A stretch of 64,000 bases of DNA, from positions 418,664 through 482,663 of the forward strand of contig NZ_DLHM01000001.1 in NCBI RefSeq assembly GCF_002483205.1, given 5' to 3'. The stretch is from Flavihumibacter sp. UBA7668 (GTDB taxonomy: Bacteria > Bacteroidota > Bacteroidia > Chitinophagales > Chitinophagaceae). Made by a program: the position numbers and the translations under genes. Shown here piece by piece: positions 26,526 to 34,951 of this stretch. How positions within the stretch are numbered: position 1 is the stretch's first letter; the number at the start of each line of letters is the position of its first letter. Below the pieces are notes generated by a model that searched no databases, was not told where the DNA came from, and saw only the letters and a program-made list of their open reading frames with translations.

Positions 26526-29500
26526 TCAGGATCTGGTTACTTTATTGACCCAAACTTTGACCTCCTGCTCATTTACTTCTACAGGAGTAGCATCGTTTAG
26601 CTGATCTACCAATTCGAGCTCATCCGCCAATACCTCCGTTTTAATGTAGGAAGCGAATTGCTTAACCGCATCCGCCAGGTTTCCGATATCCGCTAGCTTT
26701 ATAGCGATCCGATCAGTGAGTTCATAGCCATTGTCCTTCCGAATTTTCTGGATTCGATTGACCAATTCGCGGGCATTTCCCTCCTGCTCCAGCTCGGGTG
26801 TTACCGTAACATCCAGGGCTACCGTCAGTGCTCCTTTGGAACTTACCAACCAGCCCGGAATGTCTTCACTGGATATTTCAACCTCATGGATTTGTAATAT
26901 TAAGGGTTCGGTATCAATTTCCAAAGAATATGATCCTTCTTTTTCCAGCTTTGAAATAGCTTCCTGATCAAAGGCCTGAATTGCGGCACTTACAGCTTTC
27001 ATTTTTGCCCCTACCCGCTTGCCCAGCGCCTGGAAATTCGGCTTTATTTTCTTCTTTATAAACCCATCCGCATCGGTCAGATACTGCAATTCCTTCACAT
27101 TCACTTCCGATATGATCAAATCCTCTACTTTTTTCAACTGCTCTTTCATAGCCGGATTCAATACCGGGATCAGTACCCGCTGGAGCGGCTGCCGAACCTT
27201 GATATTAACCTTTTTTCTAAGTCCCAATACCAGCGAAGATGCATCCTGTGCCAACTGCATCCGCTCTTCAAGCCCACGGTCTATCCGCGTTTCATCCGCT
27301 ACCGGATACCTTAGGTGATGAACCGACTCCCCTTCCAGACGTCCTGTTACATCATTCAGATTCCCAAATAACCAATCCGCAAAAAACGGCGATACCGGAG
27401 CCATCAAACGGGAAATTGTCTCCAGACATTCATATAAGGTCTGATACGCTGCAATCTTATCCTGACTATAATCCCCCTTCCAAAACCGCCTGCGACTAAG
27501 CCGAACATACCAGTTACTCAGAAGCTCATCCACAAAATCTTCTATCAATCGTCCCGCCTGAGTCGGTTCATAATCATCAAATGCCGCAGTCACTTCCCTG
27601 ACAAGGGTATTCAGTGAGGATAAAATCCACCGGTCTATCTCCGGCCTATCTGCAAGCGGGATGGCAGCCTCCCTAAAGGAAAATCCATCCACATTTGCGT
27701 ACAGTACAAAAAACTGATAGGTATTGTATAATGTCCCAAAGAATTTCCGCTGTACTTCGCGAATTCCTTCCTGATCAAACTTTAAACTGTCCCACGGTGA
27801 TGCATTCGTAATTAAATACCACCTCGTTGCATCTGCTCCATAACTTTCAATGGTTTTGAACGGATCCACCACATTTCCGAGCCGCTTACTCATCTTGTTT
27901 CCGTTCTTGTCCAATACCAGGCCGTTTGAAACCACCGTCTTATACGCTACACTATCATATAGCAACACACCCAATGCATGTAATGTATAAAACCATCCAC
28001 GGGTCTGATCCACCCCTTCCGCAATGAAATCAGCCGGATAATTCTGTTCAAATGGCGCATTGAACGGCTGATCCGCCCCTATTTTCAGTTTTTCCTGATC
28101 AAGCCCCCATTGTGCATAAGGCATTGCTCCGCTATCAAACCAAACATCAATTAAATCCGGTTCCCGATGCATCGGTTGTCCCGTTTCACTTACAAGTACC
28201 ACTTCATCTACATAGGGCTTATGCAAATCAAGAATACCATCATGCAGGTAATGTTTGTTTATATCACCGCCCAATACCTCATTCGCCTTTCTGATTTCTG
28301 CATTTAATTCCGCTATTGACCCAATACATTTTTCCTCTTTTCCATCCGCCGTTCTCCAAATCGGAAGAGGCGTTCCCCAGTACCTGGAACGACTCAAATT
28401 CCAGTCCACCATATTCTCCAGCCAGTTTCCAAATCTGCCTTCACCCGTTGCCTTTGGTTTCCAGTTGATGGTTTTGTTCAATTCCACCATCCGGTCCTTC
28501 ACCGCAGTTGTTTTTATAAACCAGGCATCCAGCGGATAATATAAAACCGGCTTATCAGTTCTCCAGCAATGCGGATAACTATGTTCGTATTTCTCCACTT
28601 TAAATGCCCGGTTCTCTTTCTTCAGCTTCACACTTATATCCACATTCACATCCACATAATTCGGATCATCCTTATAATTTTTTACAAAGCGACCACTGAA
28701 CTCTCCCAACCCCTCCACAAATTTTCCTTCACGATCTACCATCGCCAGAAAACCGATTCCATATTTTTTTCCAACCTTATAATCATCCGCTCCAAATGCA
28801 GGAGCCGTATGCACAATACCGGTACCATCTTCGGTTGTTACAAATCCATCGCAAAGTATACGGAATGGATCACCTCCTGCATTAACCGGACTATTCGCTT
28901 CATAGGGCAATAACTGCTCATAACGGGCATGCTCAATGGAAGTGCCCTTAAACTCAGTTAACACTTTCCAGGGCAATAACTTCGTTTCTGCTGCGTATCC
29001 TTCAAAATCTCCATTCTCTCCCTCCGGCTTGAAATACTTACCCAACAAAGATTTCGCAAGCACAATATTTACAGGTAAATGAGTATACGGATTAAAGGTT
29101 TGAACCAATACATAATCAATATTGGGTCCTACTGTTAAACCGAGATTACTTGGAAGTGTCCAGGGAGTTGTAGTCCAGGCAAGGAAGAATAGTTCCTGAG
29201 AGGTGAGACCCGAGACTTGAGACGACCCAATCGCATCAAAAAGAAACTGCGTTTTTTCGTTCTGAATGGCTTTAAACATCGCCACTGCCGAAGTATCCTT
29301 TACATCCTTGTAGGTACCCGGCTGGTTTAATTCATGCGAACTTAATCCGGTGCCGGCTGCCGGTGAATAGGGCTGGATGCTTACACTTTTGTACAGCAAT
29401 CCTTTTTCATGCAGTCGCTTTAACAGCCACCACAGTGTTTCAATATATTCATTTTTAAAGGTTACATAGGGGTCTTTTAAATCAACCCAGTAGCCCATTT

Positions 29501-29915
29501 TATTGGTAAGATCATCCCATTTATCCTTGAAACGCAAAACTGCTTCCCGGCATTTCTGGTTGTATTCTTCTATGCTGATTTTTTTACCGATATCTTCTTT
29601 TGTAATACCCAGTTCTTTTTCAACTCCCAATTCAATCGGTAATCCATGTGTATCCCAACCACCCTTACGTTTAACCTGAAATCCCTGCATCGTTTTATAC
29701 CGGCAAACCAGATCTTTAAGTGTTCTTGAAATCACATGGTGAATCCCGGGCATACCATTGGCACTGGGCGGACCTTCATAAAAAACAAAGGAGGGCGCGC
29801 CTTCCCGCACAGCAATACTTTTCTCAAATGCCTGCTGCCGGGTCCATTTTTCGAGAATACTGTTCTCGATCGATGGCAAATTCAACTGTTGAAACTCACG
29901 ATACTTGCCTGCCAT
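26526..29915 (-). CDS. ileS: Isoleucyl-tRNA synthetase
   Basis: 1129 residues, in the long class-I form. HIGH-like motif GIHH at 57-60 (PSANGMPGIHHVISRTLKD), editing domain with TTTPWTLPSN, KMSKRLGN near 675, then the anticodon-binding and C-terminal domains. The GIHH form and length are like the eukaryotic-type (IleS2) clade, some members of which are insensitive to mupirocin; that is inference. Around residues 228-240 the sequence SSQVSGLTSQE is encoded by a heptamer-like repeat (29197-29232) just before FFLAWTTTPW, in a loop that varies in length. It leads the ileS-dksA-like operon. Confidence 0.96.
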   Translation of the reverse strand: MAGKYREFQQLNLPSIENSILEKWTRQQAFEKSIAVREGAPSFVFYEGPPSANGMPGIHHVISRTLKDLVCRYKTMQGFQVKRKGGWDTHGLPIELGVEKELGITKEDIGKKISIEEYNQKCREAVLRFKDKWDDLTNKMGYWVDLKDPYVTFKNEYIETLWWLLKRLHEKGLLYKSVSIQPYSPAAGTGLSSHELNQPGTYKDVKDTSAVAMFKAIQNEKTQFLFDAIGSSQVSGLTSQELFFLAWTTTPWTLPSNLGLTVGPNIDYVLVQTFNPYTHLPVNIVLAKSLLGKYFKPEGENGDFEGYAAETKLLPWKVLTEFKGTSIEHARYEQLLPYEANSPVNAGGDPFRILCDGFVTTEDGTGIVHTAPAFGADDYKVGKKYGIGFLAMVDREGKFVEGLGEFSGRFVKNYKDDPNYVDVNVDISVKLKKENRAFKVEKYEHSYPHCWRTDKPVLYYPLDAWFIKTTAVKDRMVELNKTINWKPKATGEGRFGNWLENMVDWNLSRSRYWGTPLPIWRTADGKEEKCIGSIAELNAEIRKANEVLGGDINKHYLHDGILDLHKPYVDEVVLVSETGQPMHREPDLIDVWFDSGAMPYAQWGLDQEKLKIGADQPFNAPFEQNYPADFIAEGVDQTRGWFYTLHALGVLLYDSVAYKTVVSNGLVLDKNGNKMSKRLGNVVDPFKTIESYGADATRWYLITNASPWDSLKFDQEGIREVQRKFFGTLYNTYQFFVLYANVDGFSFREAAIPLADRPEIDRWILSSLNTLVREVTAAFDDYEPTQAGRLIEDFVDELLSNWYVRLSRRRFWKGDYSQDKIAAYQTLYECLETISRLMAPVSPFFADWLFGNLNDVTGRLEGESVHHLRYPVADETRIDRGLEERMQLAQDASSLVLGLRKKVNIKVRQPLQRVLIPVLNPAMKEQLKKVEDLIISEVNVKELQYLTDADGFIKKKIKPNFQALGKRVGAKMKAVSAAIQAFDQEAISKLEKEGSYSLEIDTEPLILQIHEVEISSEDIPGWLVSSKGALTVALDVTVTPELEQEGNARELVNRIQKIRKDNGYELTDRIAIKLADIGNLADAVKQFASYIKTEVLADELELVDQLNDATPVEVNEQEVKVWVNKVTRS

Positions 29916-30081
29916 AAAATAACTCGCTGATTCTTATGTACTTATAATAATTGAACAATCGAAATAGACGCGAAGTTACTGAATTTTGACGGCAACCCTC
30001 CACACAGTGAACCAGTACCGCAGGTATTTGTAATTTTAGAGAGAAGCCAAACTTTTGCGCACCACCTGCACTGCCTGCCAA

Positions 30082-32226
30082 ATGGGACTCCTTATGGTTT
30101 GTCTGCTAACCGGATTCATCGTCCGGGCCAATCAAATTTTTGTTACAACCACAGCCAATGAAGGTGCCGGTAGCCTGAGAAATGCCATTCAATTGGCAGC
30201 TTCCAATGGAGTCCTCGAAAAAGACAGTATCCTGTTTACTTTCACCGGTTCTGACATGGCTGCGTATACCATTCACCTCAAAACCGAACTGCCGCCTCTT
30301 AGTTCGAATCTGTTGATTGATGGAAGCCGTAATTCAGGTGTTTTTGTACCTCTTATAAATGCAGGGGTTATTTTGAATTTTTTGGGTCCCCTTAGCTTTA
30401 ATCGATTTCATTTTCTTCGTATTCAGGACGCAATGGATATTACCATAACCGGACTTGTTTTTCAGAATTTATTGGGGCCATTTCAATTTGAACTGGCTGT
30501 TGCAGGAATTCATATAACCAATGCGCAGCGCATACAGATTGGGGCAGAAGGACAGGGTAATTTATTTTCCGGTGCACTCATCTCATTGGTGAATGAAACA
30601 AGAAACAATACACCCGCAGGCACCATCGAAAATCTGCTGGTTGAAGGTAATCTATTCGGGCTGTCCAGTCAGCTCGAAAAAACAGCCAACAATGGCATTT
30701 ATCTGGCAAGGTCAACGCAACTGCGCTTCAGAAAAAACACCTTTGTAAACTCCATTCTTCATTTGGTGGAAGAAGAAAATTCAACTGGTTTTTTTGTAGA
30801 ATTCTCCAATAACCGCTCCAATAACATAGATGGACAACCGATTTCGGATGGAAGTTTTTTATTAAAACTGGATGGTGCGGAAAACAGTTCCGCTTCTTCA
30901 GTTATTGAATATAATTTCTTACATGGTACTGATCGATTGCTGGAACTCAATAATCTTAAACATCCTGTTCAAATTAGCGGCAACGCTTTGTTATCATCTT
31001 CCACCAGGCCCTGCTCTCCTGTTCGTTTGGCTATTAGTTTAAACAATTGCAAACAGGTTACTATTGGTACACCTGAAGGTGAAGGTACGAATGCAATTTT
31101 TGGTTCAATCTGGCAAAACGGAGCCGGGAAAACTGAAATCTGGCAAAATCAACTACTTGGAGAGATTCACCTTCCGGCTGGTACAACCACTTCGACCAAT
31201 ACCATTACCTATTATTTTGAAAATATTCTGCGTGGGAAAGCAGAACCTGGTGCAATCGTACAGCTTTATGGAACCAATTGCGCTGATCCCTGTCCCTTGA
31301 GAACCTATATCAATTCAGCAACAGCTGATGAAGATGGTAACTGGATGATCTCCCATAATTTTTTAGCAGGTGCCTATTTCCTCACTTCCACCAGAAACGG
31401 ACAATCTGGCGAATTCCAGGATATGGCATTGGACCCATCTTCAAAAATCCTTTATAATGACATTAAGATTACAGATGATACCTGCAATACCGGTTCCGGT
31501 GCGTTGGAAATATCCAATCCGGCAATAAACCTGAATTCCCTGCTGCTCGAATGGAAAACAGAAAACGGCGAACTGGCCGGAAATGGAAAAACTATAAGCG
31601 GACTCCCAGCCGGAACCTATTATCTCGAAAGCTCTAAAGGGGGTGCCGGATGTCCTACACAAATTGGCCCGTTTGCAGTTCAGGCAATCAATATTGAATT
31701 TCCTCCTGCCGTAACAAGAGAAATCTGGACTGAAGCAAATTCGAAGTTGGACCTCTTATTGGAATCAGATTTCGGAACCACTTTCTTTCTATTTGATCAG
31801 GCTGGAAATTCAGCTATTCCAATTGACAGTTCTTCAACCGGCCAGTTTAATCTTAACATAGAATCCAGTGATCGCACCTATTATATACGAATGCAGAAAG
31901 GAACCTGTAGAAGCAATAGTAATACCTACCGAATCAGGATCAGAAAAGCAGCCGGACTGTATTTCCCAACAGCTTTCAGTCCGAATATGGATGGAAAGAA
32001 TGATCAGTGGCGTCCTGTCACCAATGATTCTTTTGAAAAGTATAAACTACAGATTTACAACCGCCTTGGTCAAATCGTTTTCGAAACACAGCATGCAGAA
32101 CAAGGCTGGGATGGCAATTTACGTGGAATAATGCTGGGGGCAGGAATCTATACCTGGACCCTTGAAGCCCTGGACCGAGCCAACGTACAAATACGAAAAC
32201 GTGGCCAATTCCTGCTTCTAAGATAA
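30082..32226 (+). CDS. Secreted beta-helix-like protein with T9SS gliding-type C-terminal domain
   Basis: Start taken at ATG 30082 (714 residues), giving the signal peptide MGLLMVCLLTGFIVRA; a TTG at 30055 would add nine residues with two Cys. The first 350 residues include EGAGSLRNAIQLAAS and several ITGL/IQIG-like strands and Asn-rich turns, typical of right-handed parallel beta-helix passengers. A middle region has beta-sandwich-like repeats, and the end (YFPTAFSPNMDGKNDQW, YNRLGQIVFE, GWDGNLRG) is a CHU_C/gliding-type sorting domain. Probably a T9SS-secreted surface protein; ligand unknown. Confidence 0.85.
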   Translation: MGLLMVCLLTGFIVRANQIFVTTTANEGAGSLRNAIQLAASNGVLEKDSILFTFTGSDMAAYTIHLKTELPPLSSNLLIDGSRNSGVFVPLINAGVILNFLGPLSFNRFHFLRIQDAMDITITGLVFQNLLGPFQFELAVAGIHITNAQRIQIGAEGQGNLFSGALISLVNETRNNTPAGTIENLLVEGNLFGLSSQLEKTANNGIYLARSTQLRFRKNTFVNSILHLVEEENSTGFFVEFSNNRSNNIDGQPISDGSFLLKLDGAENSSASSVIEYNFLHGTDRLLELNNLKHPVQISGNALLSSSTRPCSPVRLAISLNNCKQVTIGTPEGEGTNAIFGSIWQNGAGKTEIWQNQLLGEIHLPAGTTTSTNTITYYFENILRGKAEPGAIVQLYGTNCADPCPLRTYINSATADEDGNWMISHNFLAGAYFLTSTRNGQSGEFQDMALDPSSKILYNDIKITDDTCNTGSGALEISNPAINLNSLLLEWKTENGELAGNGKTISGLPAGTYYLESSKGGAGCPTQIGPFAVQAINIEFPPAVTREIWTEANSKLDLLLESDFGTTFFLFDQAGNSAIPIDSSSTGQFNLNIESSDRTYYIRMQKGTCRSNSNTYRIRIRKAAGLYFPTAFSPNMDGKNDQWRPVTNDSFEKYKLQIYNRLGQIVFETQHAEQGWDGNLRGIMLGAGIYTWTLEALDRANVQIRKRGQFLLLR

Positions 32227-32563
32227 TACTATGGACATCCTAAAATGCACGTTATCAATATAGAATAAATCCCTCAGTAGATTTACTGAATAGCAGAAGT
32301 AAAGTTCCCAACAGGCAGGCCTATCCGAGAAAATTTCAAAGATTTTGTGTTAAAAATCTCATTTACAGCAAATAAGCAGGTCGCATTTTTCCACATTTTT
32401 CGCCTTTGGCACAATTTCTGGACACTATTTCTTCTATAAAGCAAAACAAAACTGATGACACAGTCGTCTTAAAAATACACCAGGTCAACTGGTAATCTTT
32501 CTACGGTTTAGGGTTTAGGGGTTAAAATAGGGGGTTGTCTAGCCCCCTTCCTCTTTTTTGGTA
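32227..32563. other. 337-bp non-coding spacer
   Basis: No supported gene. It contains a small hairpin (TCAGTA/TACTGA at 32274-32289), a G-rich heptamer stretch at 32505-32534 (GTTTAGG, GTTTAGG, GGTTAAA, ATAGGGG) and a terminator-like hairpin at 32530-32547. The rest is AT-rich without recognisable motifs. Confidence 0.7.
32530..32547 (+). terminator. Probable intrinsic terminator after the T9SS beta-helix gene
   Basis: GGGGG (32530-32534) pairs with CCCCC (32543-32547) around an 8-base loop, followed by TTCCTCTTTTTT. It is about 300 bp after the upstream stop and just beyond the stop of the convergent gene, so it may serve as a late terminator. Confidence 0.5.
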
Positions 32564-33412
32564 TTACCTGATTTCATTTATCCATTGTTCAGCAAAACTG
32601 CGTGCGGTTTCAACAACCGGCTTTCCTGCCCGGAATGCCATTTTCCATCGATTCCCTTTGCTTTCATATGTCTTGTTTACAAAATATTTAGTTCCATTCT
32701 TTTCAATCACCTCCGCACCAAAATCAATATCGCTGGTTTCATCCAGAAATTGCTGCAGGCGGGTTTTCACAAAAAGCAAATGATTGGAAGGGTACTTGTT
32801 TTCCCATTGTTTCAATGAACGCTGGTTTCCGGCTTCCGAATCTTTCACAAATTGCGGATAATTCTTCCGATAGCTGGCGATCTGTTTATTATTAGGATCC
32901 TCTGCCAGTTTTTGCTGATTCTTTAAATCTGTCAGCATTTTCTCAAACATGGGTTTCATGGAAGGATCCGCCTTTTTTACAGAAAGCTCCATTTCTGTAA
33001 TAGATTTATTCATTTGCTTAATCATATCCTGATGCATCTCTTCCGGTGTTTGTGGTGTAAATAATTGAGGCTTTTCTTTCTCGCGCATATCATTATACTC
33101 TTTAATAAATGCCGGACTGTTAACCTGTTTTTTTACATAATTCAACAAACTGGATGTAACTGCGGCACGATTACCCATGGCGATATTTTTTGCATTCTTT
33201 ACACCCTCCTGGTCCAGCGATCCATAAAGAAACCCGCCGCTCACTTTTAGGTCAGCAGCTGTTTTACTGATACCAAGTTGTTTTAGAAAATCATCCGTCA
33301 TTCGGGATGCCTTTACATAAGAAAAAAGGCAAAAGGAAAGCACAAATAGGGCAACCGGAACTGCGTATTTAATTCTTTTTAAAAAGGTCATTCTTGGATT
33401 GATCTGTTTCAT
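32564..33412 (-). CDS. Unknown secreted or membrane-anchored protein
   Basis: 282 residues that I do not recognise. One hydrophobic segment near the N-terminus (about 15-33, YAVPVALFVLSFCLFSYV) acts as a signal peptide or anchor; the rest is soluble, highly charged and helical, with a Met/Lys/Glu-rich middle (PEEMHQDMIKQMNKSITEME) and a C-terminal globular part rich in aromatic residues (NGTKYFVNKTYESKGNRWKM). It lies 42 bp after the OmpA-like gene and is probably co-transcribed, suggesting an envelope role. Confidence 0.8.
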   Translation of the reverse strand: MKQINPRMTFLKRIKYAVPVALFVLSFCLFSYVKASRMTDDFLKQLGISKTAADLKVSGGFLYGSLDQEGVKNAKNIAMGNRAAVTSSLLNYVKKQVNSPAFIKEYNDMREKEKPQLFTPQTPEEMHQDMIKQMNKSITEMELSVKKADPSMKPMFEKMLTDLKNQQKLAEDPNNKQIASYRKNYPQFVKDSEAGNQRSLKQWENKYPSNHLLFVKTRLQQFLDETSDIDFGAEVIEKNGTKYFVNKTYESKGNRWKMAFRAGKPVVETARSFAEQWINEIR

Positions 33413-33454
33413 AATCTGGAAAGGTTTATTGTTTATTAATAGTAATTGAAAAAT

Positions 33455-34750
33455 CTATTGTTTAATGAATTCCACTCTTCGGTTTTGCGCACGGCCCTCT
33501 TTTGTTTTATTATCACCAACCGGCTCCGCTTCTCCTCTTCCATCCGTATCAATCCGGGAAGCATCGATTCCAAATTCAGTTCTAAGAGCATGCTTGACAG
33601 CTTCTGCACGACGTTTTGACAAGTCCAGGTTTACCACTTCACTATCATCACTATCCGTATGCCCAATAATTTTTACTTTAAGATCAGCTTCACTTTGCAG
33701 CAAACCGGCAATCTCTTTAAGTATTCCACTGCTCTGTGGTTGAATTACTGCAGAACCCCTTTCAAACAAAATACCCGTTGTAGAAAATTTCCCCTCTTTT
33801 AATAATTTGTTCCTTGTATCTGGCAAGCCTTTTGCCAACCAGATATTTCCAATGGTATAGCCAACTTCAGCCTCATCACCTCCATATCTGCGAACCAAAA
33901 AATACAATTGATTGATAGAAGTCCCAGGAACTATTGCTTTGGGTAAATCATATAATTTTGTTTCATTAAACCAGATTCTGAGCCGTTCCTTTTGCACCTG
34001 CATAGCAACATGAATAATAGCATTGAAATAGTTTTGCAGTGCTCCATATTTTTTAAGATCAGTAGAGAGGTATCGTTTATTGTTCTCATAGGTATATAGA
34101 TGAATCTGGGAGTCATTATTTCCAAACGGCTGAATATTCAATTCTGTGGCAAAATTTGCAGCATATCCTTTCAACAACTCATTCGCTGTGGTGGAATAGG
34201 TACCGGATGCCAAAATACCAAAAGCCATTACAGGAAAAGCTGCTTTTGGATTTGTCCTTCTTAATACAAGATCAAACTCAACCGTAAAATTTTCCGATAG
34301 CGTATCTTTATTATCAGTCAAATAAGTTGCATTCTGATACAATTGAACCCATTTTCCTTTCATTCCATCCAGCGTTACAACTTCACCAGTTCCATTGGTA
34401 TTCCAACCAACCGGCAGCTCGCCAATAGGATCAGAACTAAAATCCGTATAGTAAACAACTTTCTCTCCGGCAACAAAATCATACTTACTGTAGGATCGGA
34501 CACCTGTTGCAGCAACAGGTGATTTTTCTTTTGAAGTATCCTTTACTGCATCCTGCGTTTCAACCATCTCTTTTCCTTGTCCTTCAATTTCATCAAGCGT
34601 TTTATCAATTGCTTTGTCAACCTTTCGGTCTATCCGATTATTGACCTTCGCTGTTGTTTTTGATTTAACATTCTTAAGGAATTTTTCCGCCTGATCAAAT
34701 CCTGTTAATGGTCCTGCTGCCAGAGCAAGTAACAGTATTATTTTATACAT
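33455..34750 (-). CDS. OmpA-family protein with N-terminal beta-sandwich-like domain
   Basis: Start at ATG 34750 (431 residues) gives a signal peptide (MYKIILLLALAAGPLTG); the frame extends 29 codons upstream but that part is unconvincing. A helical segment rich in Lys/Asp follows, then a beta-rich region (about 100-300, YYTDFSSDPIGELPVGWNTN) resembling LamG/laminin-like folds, and a C-terminal OmpA domain (about 320-431) with GHTDSDDSEVVNLDLSKRRA and GRGEAEPVGDN...GRAQNRRVEF, which binds peptidoglycan. Likely an outer-membrane-associated periplasmic or surface protein. First gene of a two-gene operon. Confidence 0.88.
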   Translation of the reverse strand: MYKIILLLALAAGPLTGFDQAEKFLKNVKSKTTAKVNNRIDRKVDKAIDKTLDEIEGQGKEMVETQDAVKDTSKEKSPVAATGVRSYSKYDFVAGEKVVYYTDFSSDPIGELPVGWNTNGTGEVVTLDGMKGKWVQLYQNATYLTDNKDTLSENFTVEFDLVLRRTNPKAAFPVMAFGILASGTYSTTANELLKGYAANFATELNIQPFGNNDSQIHLYTYENNKRYLSTDLKKYGALQNYFNAIIHVAMQVQKERLRIWFNETKLYDLPKAIVPGTSINQLYFLVRRYGGDEAEVGYTIGNIWLAKGLPDTRNKLLKEGKFSTTGILFERGSAVIQPQSSGILKEIAGLLQSEADLKVKIIGHTDSDDSEVVNLDLSKRRAEAVKHALRTEFGIDASRIDTDGRGEAEPVGDNKTKEGRAQNRRVEFIKQ

Positions 34751-34920
34751 CACTTTGCAATTTTTTGTGGCACAAATCTCAGCTCGTTCACAACCAGCTA
34801 CAATAGCATAGGTTATGAAGTGTAGAAATACCTGCATGAACCGGAATTAAAATTCCGGTTCACAACTCATACAAAAGAATGTACGTTTCATGCCACTTCC
34901 ACATTTTTTCCAACTAAGTG

Positions 34921-34938
34921 AGCATCAAATTTGATGCT
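34921..34938. promoter_or_regulatory. 18-bp perfect palindrome, possible operator
   Basis: AGCATCAAATTTGATGCT is its own reverse complement. It lies 13 bp before the ATG of the TPR protein, in the divergent spacer with the OmpA operon, and its centre CAAATTTG is one base away from a -7 box. It could bind a dimeric regulator. No second copy was noticed in the window. Confidence 0.4.
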
Positions 34939-34951
34939 TCAAACTTGTGCT

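Noticed and set aside
25765..26548. Two long plus-strand ORFs (229 and 249 codons) opposite the DksA-like gene.
   Set aside because: They are antisense shadows of the Ala/Lys/Pro tail; their Cys/Arg- and Gly/Ala-rich translations are artefacts of GC-rich repeat codons.
32505..32534. Plant-type telomere-like sequence (two TTTAGGG copies).
   Set aside because: Only two copies in a degenerate period-7 stretch that fits the same short-array family as elsewhere; no sign of a linear replicon end.
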